A stretch of 64,000 nt of DNA from Algoriphagus aquimarinus (GTDB lineage: Bacteria; Bacteroidota; Bacteroidia; Cytophagales; Cyclobacteriaceae). Shown piece by piece: positions 17,448 to 26,437 of the stretch (its first letter is position 1; every line of letters starts with the position of its first letter). A model generated the notes under the pieces. That model was not told the DNA's origin, searched no databases, and worked only from the letters and a program-made list of their open reading frames with translations. Both the position numbers and the translations under genes were made by a program. Where the stretch lies: assembly GCF_007997215.1 (NCBI RefSeq), contig NZ_VORW01000008.1, positions 62,001-126,000 of the forward strand. The letters are read 5' to 3'.

Positions 17448-18197
17448 ATGAGATTAAAATACCTCTTCGTATTCCTATGTGGATTGACAGTTTTCACATC
17501 GTGCAACTCGCGAACTGAAGCCGAGAAAATCATTGACAAAGCCATTGAAGCTCATGGAGGTGATATTTACAATAATTCGAAAGTTGAATTTGACTTTAGA
17601 AAAATTCACTATACCATTTTAAAAACTCCGGATAGGTTTGAATACATCCGTGAGTTTTCGGACTCTACTGGAAATGTAGTCGATTTACTGAATAATGAAG
17701 GTTTTGTGCGAACTGTGAATGGTGCTAAAATCGATACGCTTTCAGAAGAATGGATTGGGAAATATTCCCGCTCGGTGAATTCTGTGGCTTATTTTGCTTT
17801 GCTTCCTTATGGGTTAAATGATCCTTCAGTTTTCAAGACTTCTTTAGGAGAAACTGAGCTCAACGGTGAGAAATATGACTTGATCAAAGTGACTTTTGCT
17901 GAGGAAGGTGGCGGAGATGATTTTGATGATGAGTTTTTATATTGGATAGGTACAGATGATTCCATCATCGATTTTATGGCCTACAGCTATCATACGGATG
18001 GGGGCGGAGTGAGAATGCGGGAAGTAAGTGCGGTGCAGGAAGTCGGTGGTATTCGCTTTCAGAACTACCTGAATCTCAAGCCAGCGGATGAATCTGTGTC
18101 TGTAGAAAAGATGCAGGAGCTTTACGAATCTGGAGATTTAGAGTTACTTTCAGAGATAAACCTTGAGAATATTAAGGTTGAATCTTTGAAAAAATAA
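17448..18197 (+). CDS. DUF6503-like lipoprotein
   Basis: A 249-residue lipoprotein (signal MRLKYLFVFLCGLTVFTSC). The mature start is EAEKIIDKAIEAHGGDIYNN, a signature of the DUF6503 family, followed by KVEFDFRKIHYTI and a series of strands ending in an acidic helix. The family is exported, Bacteroidota-centred and of unknown role. It is the second lipoprotein in a row after the GT-C gene, 47 bases downstream, and it precedes the hydrolase-OsmC fusion by 6 bases. Confidence 0.8.
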   Translation: MRLKYLFVFLCGLTVFTSCNSRTEAEKIIDKAIEAHGGDIYNNSKVEFDFRKIHYTILKTPDRFEYIREFSDSTGNVVDLLNNEGFVRTVNGAKIDTLSEEWIGKYSRSVNSVAYFALLPYGLNDPSVFKTSLGETELNGEKYDLIKVTFAEEGGGDDFDDEFLYWIGTDDSIIDFMAYSYHTDGGGVRMREVSAVQEVGGIRFQNYLNLKPADESVSVEKMQELYESGDLELLSEINLENIKVESLKK

Positions 18198-18203
18198 CCC
18201 AAA

Positions 18204-19421
18204 ATGAATCCTAAACGACTGAAATTTACGAATAGAAATGGTGTTGAGTTAGCGGCACATTTGTACCTGCCTGCTGATCAGAAACCGCATTTTTTCGCGC
18301 TTTTTGCACACTGTTTTACTTGTTCTAAGAATTTCTCAGCCGTTACACGGATATGCACTGCTTTGTCGCAAAATGGTATTGCCGTTTTGAGCTTTGATTT
18401 CACCGGACTTGGTATGAGTGATGGAGAATTCAAGGATTCAACTTTCAGTAGTAATGTGAGTGATTTATTGGATGCAGCGGATTTTCTTGAGAAAGAATAT
18501 CAAACTCCAAAATTGCTCATCGGCCATTCACTTGGTGGTGCAGCGGTACTATACGCTGCTATGGAAATGCCAGAAGTGAAAGCTGTTGTGACCATTGCTG
18601 CGCCTTCATTACCAACTCATGTGCGTCATCTGTTTCTGGATAGCATGGATGAAATCGAGGAGAATGGCAGCGCAAATGTAACTATAGGTGGGCGGCCGTT
18701 TAAGATCAGTAAGAGTTTTGTAGAGGATCTGGAGCAGAAGCCTCTAGGTTCATTTTTGAAAAATCTGCGAAAGTCACTGTTAATTATGCATTCCCCTCAG
18801 GATATCATAGTAGAAATCAATAACGCGGCAGAGATTTACAATGCCGCTTTTCACCCTAAAAGTTTTATTTCCTTAGATGGGGCAACCCATTTGATTTCTA
18901 ATCCTAAAGACAGCGAATACATTGCAGAGGTGATCGGCAGTTGGAGTAAGCGCTATGTACTAGTGGAGGAAGAAAAGCAGGTAAATGATACGCGAGGTAA
19001 TCAGGTGTTTGTACGACTTTCAGGAGAAAAGTACACCACAGAGGTAATGACGCCTAATCATCATTTGATTGCAGATGAACCGATAGAGGTGGGAGGAGCT
19101 GATCTTGGACCAAATCCTTATGATTTGCTTATGGCTTCTCTGGGTAGTTGTACTGCGATGACCCTAAAGATGTACGCGGAACGCAAAAAGTGGCCTCTGG
19201 AGCAAGTTTCAGTCTTTCTCAATCATGGGAAAGTCCATCTCTCAGACAGCGCCAATCCTGAAGAAAAGTCTGCAAAAGTCAGCCAGTTTACTCGGATAAT
19301 AGAAATCGAAGGTGATCTGGATGCAGAGCAAAGGCAGAAACTGCTGGAGATATCAAACAAGTGCCCTGTACATCGCACGCTTCAAGAGGAGATTGTCATA
19401 CAAACTATGTTGGCAAAATGA
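18204..19421 (+). CDS. Bifunctional alpha/beta hydrolase - OsmC family protein
   Basis: A 405-residue fusion. Residues 1-255 are an alpha/beta hydrolase with an oxyanion loop region FAHCFTCSKNF, the nucleophile elbow GHSLGGAAV, Asp in HSPQDIIV and His in GATHLIS. Residues about 265-405 are an OsmC/Ohr-like domain with PNPYDLLMASLGSCTAMTLKMYA (first Cys) and NKCPVHRTL (second Cys), the Cys pair that reduces organic hydroperoxides. This fusion occurs across Bacteroidota and Proteobacteria. A joint role, for instance releasing and reducing lipid peroxides, is inferred only. It is cytoplasmic (no signal). ATGA overlap with the next gene. Confidence 0.93.
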   Translation: MNPKRLKFTNRNGVELAAHLYLPADQKPHFFALFAHCFTCSKNFSAVTRICTALSQNGIAVLSFDFTGLGMSDGEFKDSTFSSNVSDLLDAADFLEKEYQTPKLLIGHSLGGAAVLYAAMEMPEVKAVVTIAAPSLPTHVRHLFLDSMDEIEENGSANVTIGGRPFKISKSFVEDLEQKPLGSFLKNLRKSLLIMHSPQDIIVEINNAAEIYNAAFHPKSFISLDGATHLISNPKDSEYIAEVIGSWSKRYVLVEEEKQVNDTRGNQVFVRLSGEKYTTEVMTPNHHLIADEPIEVGGADLGPNPYDLLMASLGSCTAMTLKMYAERKKWPLEQVSVFLNHGKVHLSDSANPEEKSAKVSQFTRIIEIEGDLDAEQRQKLLEISNKCPVHRTLQEEIVIQTMLAK

Positions 19422-20458
19422 ACAAGGCCTATTCAAGGAATTACTTAATGAGTTCAGTCCTGGTGATTCTGGGACTAGGTTTGTGGGCGATATTCCCTCT
19501 TCAAGCAGACTTAATTTCTGTTGCCGAAAAATGGAAAGGGGTATGCTGGGTAGGAAGTCGAGCACCGCTTTTGGGGCCAGAACTGGAAGCTTTGAAAGCT
19601 ACAGGAGCAGATGCGCTTTCACAAACTCCTTTTGGCTGGCAAACAGAAAAGAACAATCCTGAAATACGCTGGGACACACATAATGAGAACAAATGGTGGG
19701 GGGAATCTTCAGCAGGAATCAAAGCAACTTTTGATTCTTCGGCCCGGCATGGTATCATGAATATGCTCAAGCCGCACCTTTGGGTTCGTGGCAGCTGGCC
19801 AGGTGAGATAGAGATGAGGAGCGAGGAGGATTGGAAGGGTTGGTTTGAGAATTACGAGGGTTTTATCCTAGCTTATGCTAAAATGGCCGAGGAACACCAA
19901 ATCCCGATGCTTTGCATTGGAACTGAATTAGAATTGACTTCAACACGCGAAGAGGATTGGCGGAAGGTGATCGCTGAGGTTCGCAAAGTCTATTCTGGCA
20001 AGTTGATTTATGCAGCTAATTTCACTGAGTTTGAGCATGTGAAGTTTTGGGATGCGCTGGACTACATAGGTATTCAGGCATATTTTCCACTTTCTATCAA
20101 AACCAATCCTGATCTCGCGGATCTCAAATCCGGCTGGAAAAAGAGTTTGCCAAAAATAGAAAAAGTAGTTCGAGCCTATCAAAAGCCTGTCATGTTCACG
20201 GAGATTGGTTACTGCAATACAGTAGATGCGGCTAAGGAACCTTGGGTTTGGCCAAATGAGCGTAAAGAGACAGAACTTTCTGAGGAAATGCAGGCGCTAT
20301 GCTATGAGGCGTTTTTTGAAACAGCTTGGCAAAAGAGCTGGATGGCGGGCGTGTTTTTCTGGAAATGGTATCCGGAAGGAAAGCATAGGGAACCAGATTT
20401 TACTCCACAGGGGAAAATGGCAGAGCAGGTGATGCAGAAATATTTTTCGATGGACTGA
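19418..20458 (+). CDS. GH113-like glycoside hydrolase
   Basis: The start is the ATG at 19418, overlapping the previous stop as ATGA; this gives 346 residues with a hydrophobic segment at 10-30 that could be a signal or anchor. The rest is a TIM barrel of the GH113 kind: WKGVCWVGSR, KPHLWVRGSWPGE, CIGTELE with Glu170 as proposed acid/base, DYIGIQAYFPL, and MFTEIGYCN with Glu262 as proposed nucleophile, then GVFFWKWYPEG. Characterised GH113 members are beta-1,4-mannanases; many Bacteroidota members are untested. Its place beside lipoproteins and glycosyltransferases suggests action on a surface glycan or scavenged mannan. Confidence 0.82.
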   Translation: MNKAYSRNYLMSSVLVILGLGLWAIFPLQADLISVAEKWKGVCWVGSRAPLLGPELEALKATGADALSQTPFGWQTEKNNPEIRWDTHNENKWWGESSAGIKATFDSSARHGIMNMLKPHLWVRGSWPGEIEMRSEEDWKGWFENYEGFILAYAKMAEEHQIPMLCIGTELELTSTREEDWRKVIAEVRKVYSGKLIYAANFTEFEHVKFWDALDYIGIQAYFPLSIKTNPDLADLKSGWKKSLPKIEKVVRAYQKPVMFTEIGYCNTVDAAKEPWVWPNERKETELSEEMQALCYEAFFETAWQKSWMAGVFFWKWYPEGKHREPDFTPQGKMAEQVMQKYFSMD

Positions 20459-20597
20459 ATTCTAAAAGCTAGAATATATAACTTAAGACTATTCTAATCA
20501 GATGATTATACACTAAAAACTCTAGTTTTTTGAATAAATGTTTGTTGAGTTGTGTTTTGAAACTCATCAGATTTATTCGTTACAAATTATTTAACCT

Positions 20598-22307
20598 ATG
20601 AAAACGATTCGGATTTTTATTGCTTCATCTAGTGAACTGAAAGAGGATAGAGAGAAGTTTAAACTTTTTATTGGTCTTGAAAATGATCGATTGGTTGATA
20701 AAGGAATCTACTTAAAATTAGAGCAATGGGAATATTTTAAGGATTCGATTTCGACTACACGTCTTCAGGATGAATACAATGAAGCAATTAGGCAAAGTGA
20801 TATGGTTATCTGCCTGTTTTATACCAAAGTTGGAAAATACACAGCAGAGGAATTTTACACGGCGTATGAAATTTTTAAAGCTCAAGGTAAACCACGCATT
20901 TGGACGTATTTCAAGAATGCAGACATTAAAGTGGGCTCCATTGTTAAGGATGACATAGATTCCTTATTTGCTTTGAAAGAGAAACTTGGAAAACTTGGAC
21001 ATTTTTTCACCGAATACACTTCCGCTGATGATCTTCTGTTGAAGTATGGGAGACAGTTGGATATGATTATGCCTGAATACGAAACGAATTTAGAATCTGA
21101 GCTCGTAGGCAAAGCAAAAGAAAGGAAGAGTGAACATGTGGCCGAAGTAATTGAGAACAGTTTTAATAACGAACTGACGAGTAGAGTACTCCTGGCCATA
21201 AGCAGCTATAATAAGAAAGCAGCGGGTTTTTTGGCGGCCAATAGTGACTGGGCAGAAAATGAAGATTTGGTAAAAACTGCTAAACGTATCATTATCAGCG
21301 AGTATGTTGGCGTAATTGGGAGTCAGATTCGAAAGTTGATGGCTATTGGTTCACTGACTTTTTCTGAAAGCAAAATGATGCGCTATCTGGAGAATAGTCA
21401 AACCACAGCAAAAAGGGGATTGCAACTTATTTGCTATTCATTGATTTCCGCGCTTTGGGATCATCAGGTAGTGAAAAAGGTTGAATTTTCCTCCTCTCAA
21501 AAAGATGTATTAATCAAGTTTTTTAGGAATGCTGCTGAAGAAGATGTACTAGGGTTTGCCGAATTACTCAAGCATTTACTAGAAATATATTCAGTGAATA
21601 AATTGGATTTTCTCATTTCTGAATCGTTGGAATTGCTTCCAAAACTTCAAGAAGGAAGCGAGTTTCTCACTGCTTGCTCACAATTGAATGACTTATCGAC
21701 GCTGTTGAAAGGTTCTACTTTTCGACTCGAAGACTGCCAAGCCGCTGAGAAAAATGTGGCTATTGTGTTAGAAAGTTTAAGTTTCTTGGCACAATACCGT
21801 ATGATTTCTATCAATGAGATAGATTTTAATCAGCAGCGGAATGATCAGGAAGGTTTGTACTTGCACAATTACACCTTGCTAATAGGAGAAAGACTGGCCA
21901 ACGACGACAGCCAAAGTAATGTCCGTAGAGAGTCCTCACCCGTTATTTCCCATGCGGTGATTATTTTCAAGGATAATTATAGAAAGAATATAAATCTGGA
22001 TCCTTTTATCATAGATTTCAATGGTTTGAAGCTGGATGGTGGATCCAAAATATGTTTTTATTCTCACGCGAATACCTTTGATGATCAAAATCTTAACTAT
22101 GATTTCATAGAAGATGGCAACAAACAGGTCATCTGTAAATCGTCAAATCCCAAGCCCGATGAATCCAGCATAAATAACCTTAACTCGTGGCTTTCTAAAA
22201 AAGCTAATCGAATAGACATGAATTTCGATAAGGTTTATAGCTTGTTTTATGAGGCTAAAAAGACCTTAACCGGTATTGAATACGAAGTCGAAGAAGATTC
22301 ATTTTAA
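20598..22307 (+). CDS. DUF4062/TIR-like protein of a STAND conflict locus
   Basis: A 569-residue protein. Residues 1-155 look like the DUF4062/TIR-like fold: RIFIASSSELKEDREKF (strand and loop), W-x-Y-F-K-D-S-I-S-x-T-R-L-Q-D-E-Y, DMVICLFYTKVGKYTAEEF with a conserved acidic pair (Glu84, Glu85), then GKPRIWTYF. TIR-like proteins often act as NAD-consuming effectors or adaptors. Residues 165-400 are mainly helical, and 420-569 are unrecognised with likely beta structure. It precedes the STAND NTPase gene by 26 bases, so the two are likely co-expressed. No signal peptide. The effector role is inferred from domain type and neighbour. Confidence 0.78.
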   Translation: MKTIRIFIASSSELKEDREKFKLFIGLENDRLVDKGIYLKLEQWEYFKDSISTTRLQDEYNEAIRQSDMVICLFYTKVGKYTAEEFYTAYEIFKAQGKPRIWTYFKNADIKVGSIVKDDIDSLFALKEKLGKLGHFFTEYTSADDLLLKYGRQLDMIMPEYETNLESELVGKAKERKSEHVAEVIENSFNNELTSRVLLAISSYNKKAAGFLAANSDWAENEDLVKTAKRIIISEYVGVIGSQIRKLMAIGSLTFSESKMMRYLENSQTTAKRGLQLICYSLISALWDHQVVKKVEFSSSQKDVLIKFFRNAAEEDVLGFAELLKHLLEIYSVNKLDFLISESLELLPKLQEGSEFLTACSQLNDLSTLLKGSTFRLEDCQAAEKNVAIVLESLSFLAQYRMISINEIDFNQQRNDQEGLYLHNYTLLIGERLANDDSQSNVRRESSPVISHAVIIFKDNYRKNINLDPFIIDFNGLKLDGGSKICFYSHANTFDDQNLNYDFIEDGNKQVICKSSNPKPDESSINNLNSWLSKKANRIDMNFDKVYSLFYEAKKTLTGIEYEVEEDSF

Positions 22308-22333
22308 TTTTTTGGTCTAAATAAATATTCCCT

Positions 22334-24307
22334 ATGAAAAAGTATCCTTTCAAATTTCTTGATTCCTATCAGAGAGAAGATAGAGGTGTATTCTTTGGGA
22401 GAGATGAGGAGATCAACGCCTTGTACGAAATGGTGTTTCAGTCGGCAACTGTCCTTGTTTACGGAGCCTCTGGTACGGGGAAAACCAGTTTGATCAATTG
22501 TGGGCTAGCAGGTAAGTTTCAGCCGCACGATTGGCACGATTTGATGATCCGAAGAGGTGCTGATATAAACAACTCATTAAAATCAGAATTGGAGAAGGCT
22601 GGTGGAAAAGTGGCGACGGATTTTGATGAAACAAAATATCTAAACGAGTGGGAAGTAGATAATACTAGTGAAGTTCAGGAATTGACTCCAATTAGTAAAT
22701 CAATTAGGGCAGTTTATCAACAGTCCTTCAGACCTGTTTATTTGATCTTTGATCAGTTTGAAGAGCTTTTTATTCTTGGTTCTATTTCCGAGCAGGAGAT
22801 TTTTATTGAAACAATCAAAGGAATTCTACAGTCTGGTCAACCTGTCAAGTTGATTTTTTCTATCCGCGAGGAATACTTGGGCTATTTATTTGAGTTTGAA
22901 AAGGCTATACCTCAACTAATGCGCAAGAAGCTACGGGTAGAACCTATGAATCTTGAAAAAGTGAAGCAGGTAATCGTCGGAGCAGCCAAATTTGAAGGAT
23001 CAAATATTTCAATCAAAGAAGGTGAGGAAGATGCAGTGGCAGAAAGTATTTTTAATAAAATCAAAGGGGGTAAAAAATCACTCACGATACAGTTGCCATT
23101 TTTGCAGGTTTTCCTGGACAAGCTTTACCTGAATATCACGGGTGACAAAAAGCGTGAAATGCCTGCTGAATTTACATTGGACGCAGTGAATGAAATGGGA
23201 GAGATTGGAGATATATTGAGCAATTTTCTAGAAGAGCAGGTTGCTGATATTTCTAAAGAATTGAAAGGGAAATACCCGAGTCTAAAACCTGAGCTCACCT
23301 GGAAAATACTTTCTCCCTTTGCTACACTTGAAGGTACGAAAGACCCGATTACTAAGAAGGAATTGTTCGACCGCTTGCCAGATTTAGATCAACAAATGGT
23401 GGCTGATGTAGTAGAAGCTTTTTCCAAAAATAGGCTGCTCCGCTACAATGAGAATACGGATACGTTTGAGATTGCTCATGATTCTCTAGCCAAACCCATT
23501 GCAGAAAAGAGAAGTGTAGAAGAAACTGCTTTGCTTGAAATCAAGCGCTTGGTCAAAAGTCAGGTGGGTGTAAAGGAGGAGGCAAGAGAGTTTTTTACAG
23601 AGAAGCAACTCATCTATATAGAGCCATATTTGTGTAAGTTTAAACAAAGTGAGGAAGAGAGAAACTGGATTGTCAAAAGCAAGGAAGCTCTTCAACTGGA
23701 AAAGCAGAAAGAAGCTAAACGCAAGTACGATGACTTGGTGAAAAGCAAGAAGTCAATGTTTTTGAAAATTGCTGTTGGAGTAGTTGTGGTTATCGCTGGG
23801 CTATTTATTGTTTTGGCTATGAAAGCCCAAAAAAATGCGGTTGATGCTTTGGTAGCAGGTGCAGAAGCTATAAGTGCAAATAATACATCAATCCAATTGT
23901 TAAATGAGGTTTTGGGAAGTTCAGGAGAGAAATACGAAAACCTAACGAATGAACAGATCCAAGATATTATTTACAAAGAGAAAACGTATCCACTTGATAG
24001 CTTAATTGAAATTAGAGCTTCCGTCAGTCCATCCAATGCTGGTGGCAACAACAGAAATTATACTATGTGGCTAGAGTTTCCATTGTTGAGGAAAGATGAA
24101 ATAAGAGAAGTACAGTACAATTTTTGCAAGGGCTTTATTGATCAAACACGAATTTCAAAAGATCCTAGCTCTTCCTTTTCCATAGGATACCTTGGTTATG
24201 GATACTGTCCAACTATGAAGATTGACGTGATTCTTAGTGATGGGGACACGCTCCATAGGTACTTCTCTTTTAAGGAATTCTTTGCATCAAATCCTCTCAC
24301 AGAATAA
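22334..24307 (+). CDS. STAND-type NTPase with membrane segment and pYEATS-like C-terminus
   Basis: A 657-residue protein. The N-terminus YPFKFLDSYQREDRGVFFGRDEE is the usual opening of nSTAND1 proteins. Walker A is GASGTGKT (44-51), Walker B is VYLIFDQFEEL (135-145), and FSIREEYLG follows at about 175-183. A winged-helix part ends with EIAHDSLAKPIAE (379-391). A coiled stretch (440-470) leads to one membrane helix (476-497). Residues about 556-648 resemble the prokaryotic YEATS sandwich: YTMWLEFPLL, EIREVQYNF, SSSFSIGYLGYGYC, then VILSDGDTLHRYFSF. STAND NTPases act as oligomerising sensors. The pYEATS call rests on pattern memory and needs profile testing. Confidence 0.8.
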   Translation: MKKYPFKFLDSYQREDRGVFFGRDEEINALYEMVFQSATVLVYGASGTGKTSLINCGLAGKFQPHDWHDLMIRRGADINNSLKSELEKAGGKVATDFDETKYLNEWEVDNTSEVQELTPISKSIRAVYQQSFRPVYLIFDQFEELFILGSISEQEIFIETIKGILQSGQPVKLIFSIREEYLGYLFEFEKAIPQLMRKKLRVEPMNLEKVKQVIVGAAKFEGSNISIKEGEEDAVAESIFNKIKGGKKSLTIQLPFLQVFLDKLYLNITGDKKREMPAEFTLDAVNEMGEIGDILSNFLEEQVADISKELKGKYPSLKPELTWKILSPFATLEGTKDPITKKELFDRLPDLDQQMVADVVEAFSKNRLLRYNENTDTFEIAHDSLAKPIAEKRSVEETALLEIKRLVKSQVGVKEEAREFFTEKQLIYIEPYLCKFKQSEEERNWIVKSKEALQLEKQKEAKRKYDDLVKSKKSMFLKIAVGVVVVIAGLFIVLAMKAQKNAVDALVAGAEAISANNTSIQLLNEVLGSSGEKYENLTNEQIQDIIYKEKTYPLDSLIEIRASVSPSNAGGNNRNYTMWLEFPLLRKDEIREVQYNFCKGFIDQTRISKDPSSSFSIGYLGYGYCPTMKIDVILSDGDTLHRYFSFKEFFASNPLTE

Positions 24308-24322
24308 TTTCAAAGATCCGTT

Positions 24323-25915
24323 TTACTGGATTATGCTAATTAATCCAGCATTCTTCAAATGATCTTGCACCGTTAGTTTCCCGCTGAGATCCAATTCGGG
24401 TACTTCGCCTATATCATTTTGATGGAAATGGTATACAAATATGGATAGGACCTTACTTGGAAGACTTTTATTTTTCAATTCTTCAGGAAGAGTATTATAG
24501 CTGTTTTTTAGAATTTGCTCTGCAAAACCTGCAGTCATCACCTCATAGCTCATGGTGGCAGGCTTAGATGCTACGATTAAAGCAAACATCCTGAATTCGG
24601 ACTCAACCTTGAAAAACATTGACTTGAATATTTCATAGTATGAGAATTTCCCGTCACCACCGACGTTTTCGGAAAAGCGGCTGTCAGTAGGAACGCTTGA
24701 GCCATTGATATTGAATTTCTCTAAACTAGTAGTCATTGCAAATCCATCCATATCATAGTAATAATGGAGCTGATTTTTGTACCCTGAATTGCTAAAACCC
24801 GCACTTAGAAATGAATCCACTTGGCCTAGAGTAGATAAAGGAGGCTTATAATTTGATTTTATGAATTTAGCTGAAGCACGTGGGGCAGGGTTTGGAAAGA
24901 AATAATTCTGAAACTCCATAGAAGGTTGATTCATCATTGCACTGGGAGAACTGATTGGTGCCCCACCATCCAAATCCTTATTTTGAGCAAACTTCCTAGT
25001 TAACTCGCTGAGTAGCTCGTCAAGGACCTTAGTATTTAACTCTTCCCTGATGAATTTATCGTCTTCCTTTTTCACTCGACTTAAGAAATCATCATAGGCT
25101 TCAAACAAAACAGTCTTATTAAAATTCCTTGGAACCCGAGTTCTTCTTGATGCAAGCTGTTTTAACTGAATGTATCTAGAAAGTATATCCAATCTTGAGT
25201 CGGCTGCATATTCAAGTTTTATAAAATTGGAATTCCCAAAAGAATAAGGATGGAAATCGGGAGTATTATTTCGGATTTCCATACTAAGCGGCATATCGTA
25301 AATCCCTGCAAAATAGGTTAGGGAATCAACGTAGAATCTATCGGTATTTTTTGCCGCTAAAAAAATCCGCTGAAAATCAGGGTATAAATCTTCGTTAAAC
25401 AGGGAGTTGTACTCATTTTTTAGACTCCTGATTTCAGTTTTCAATAGGAGATTTGATTCTGAATCAAATTTGATCATTTCATAGAGCTGTTTCTTTTCGT
25501 TATGAAATGTCTGGAAATCATCAATTTTTGCAGAATTGTAAAAGTTAATTCCTCTATCTAGAATGCTTTTTAATCTGCGTAATAAACCCCGGCTGACTTC
25601 ACCTTTATTGAGGCTTAGTAGCTTCGATTGATTTTGATAAAATAATGCATTTGTGAAATTGTAGAGCGTAGAATTTTCATTGATAAAAGAGATGCCTTTG
25701 ATTGATTTGATTTCATCATTCTCGAAGGAAAGTATTTTTTTTATTCGTTCTACAGGTATGGAATCAAAATAGGTTTCCGTCAAATACAGGTTCATGTAAG
25801 CTTGCGCCAATGTTATTGTATCATTTTTATTAGGTTTAGTATTTTCTTGGGCTCTAACAGTACCTACAAAAGCTATCATGAGAAAGCTAAAAAAGAGGGG
25901 CTTGAAAAATTTCAT
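24323..25915 (-). CDS. Exported protein, function unknown, convergent to the STAND gene
   Basis: A 530-residue protein with a signal peptide (MKFFKPLFFSFLMIAFVGTVRAQ). I do not recognise the family. The first 300 residues look mostly helical, with Leu/Arg-rich stretches such as GLLRRLKSILDRG. A central Pro/Ser-rich linker (about 320-350) is followed by a mixed C-terminal domain. It is AT-rich like the two facing genes. Its stop is only 15 bases from the STAND stop, and no terminator separates them. It may be part of the same cassette or simply its neighbour. Confidence 0.75.
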   Translation of the reverse strand: MKFFKPLFFSFLMIAFVGTVRAQENTKPNKNDTITLAQAYMNLYLTETYFDSIPVERIKKILSFENDEIKSIKGISFINENSTLYNFTNALFYQNQSKLLSLNKGEVSRGLLRRLKSILDRGINFYNSAKIDDFQTFHNEKKQLYEMIKFDSESNLLLKTEIRSLKNEYNSLFNEDLYPDFQRIFLAAKNTDRFYVDSLTYFAGIYDMPLSMEIRNNTPDFHPYSFGNSNFIKLEYAADSRLDILSRYIQLKQLASRRTRVPRNFNKTVLFEAYDDFLSRVKKEDDKFIREELNTKVLDELLSELTRKFAQNKDLDGGAPISSPSAMMNQPSMEFQNYFFPNPAPRASAKFIKSNYKPPLSTLGQVDSFLSAGFSNSGYKNQLHYYYDMDGFAMTTSLEKFNINGSSVPTDSRFSENVGGDGKFSYYEIFKSMFFKVESEFRMFALIVASKPATMSYEVMTAGFAEQILKNSYNTLPEELKNKSLPSKVLSIFVYHFHQNDIGEVPELDLSGKLTVQDHLKNAGLISIIQ

Positions 25916-26166
25916 TTTACTTGAATTAATGAATGATAGATGCTCCCACTAAAATTTAAAAGATGGGATTGATTGAGTATAACAATATCCTTGCATTAAT
26001 ATAAGCTTTAAATTGCTTATTGTCTATTTATATATCTGGTAATCAGTGTTGTGTAATAAATTTTTTGATATATGATGTTCTTTTCGGAACTGAATCTTTC
26101 TTCAGTGTTTGCGTGTCATTTTTATAATCAAATAAAAACTCCTAGTTGATTATTTGATCTATGTCA

Positions 26167-26197
26167 TTTTATAAGGAATTGCTATAGCTTATTTTTG
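26167..26197 (+). promoter_or_regulatory. Possible Bacteroidota-type promoter
   Basis: TATTTTTG at 26190-26197 fits the TAnnTTTG -7 element, with TTTT at 26167-26170 where TTTG would be expected 19 bases upstream. Weak alone; listed because a terminator lies about 170 bases downstream. Confidence 0.3.
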
Positions 26198-26203
26198 TAT
26201 CGA

Positions 26204-26373
26204 AGAATCCAAACAGTCCTTCCTTTAAAGTTTGCTGGAAAAACCCAAATCATTCTTAATTTTTTTCTTAATATCTGGGCTACTGAATAGTAATCCTTGC
26301 AAGTAACTTATAAATAGGTAGTCCCAAATATTAGGTAGAGATAACCGAAGGCCAAAAGCTTTCGGTTTTTTTC
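26204..26373 (+). ncRNA. Candidate small RNA or structured leader
   Basis: A good intrinsic terminator at 26343-26373 has no protein gene upstream on its strand; the nearest gene reads the other way from 25915. Between a possible promoter at 26190 and this terminator is about 170 bases with an internal helix TGGGCTAC (26276-26283) / GTAGTCCCA (26318-26326), one bulge. This suits a small RNA, or a leader attenuating the GH109-like gene at 26438. It does not show the marks of tmRNA, RNase P RNA or SRP RNA; 6S-like identity was considered but cannot be decided. The rest of the 25916-26437 gap is AT-rich with no recognised element. Confidence 0.35.
26343..26373 (+). terminator. Orphan intrinsic terminator
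   Basis: Ten-pair stem AACCGAAGGC (26343-26352) / GCTTTCGGTT (26358-26367) with one G-T pair and loop CAAAA, then a T tract. It lies 64 bases before the ATG at 26438. Confidence 0.75.
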
Positions 26374-26437
26374 TTTGAAAGGCACCCGTACTTCCTTTAT
26401 TTTTTTATTAATTAGCTAAGTCAATAGATTATAGCAT

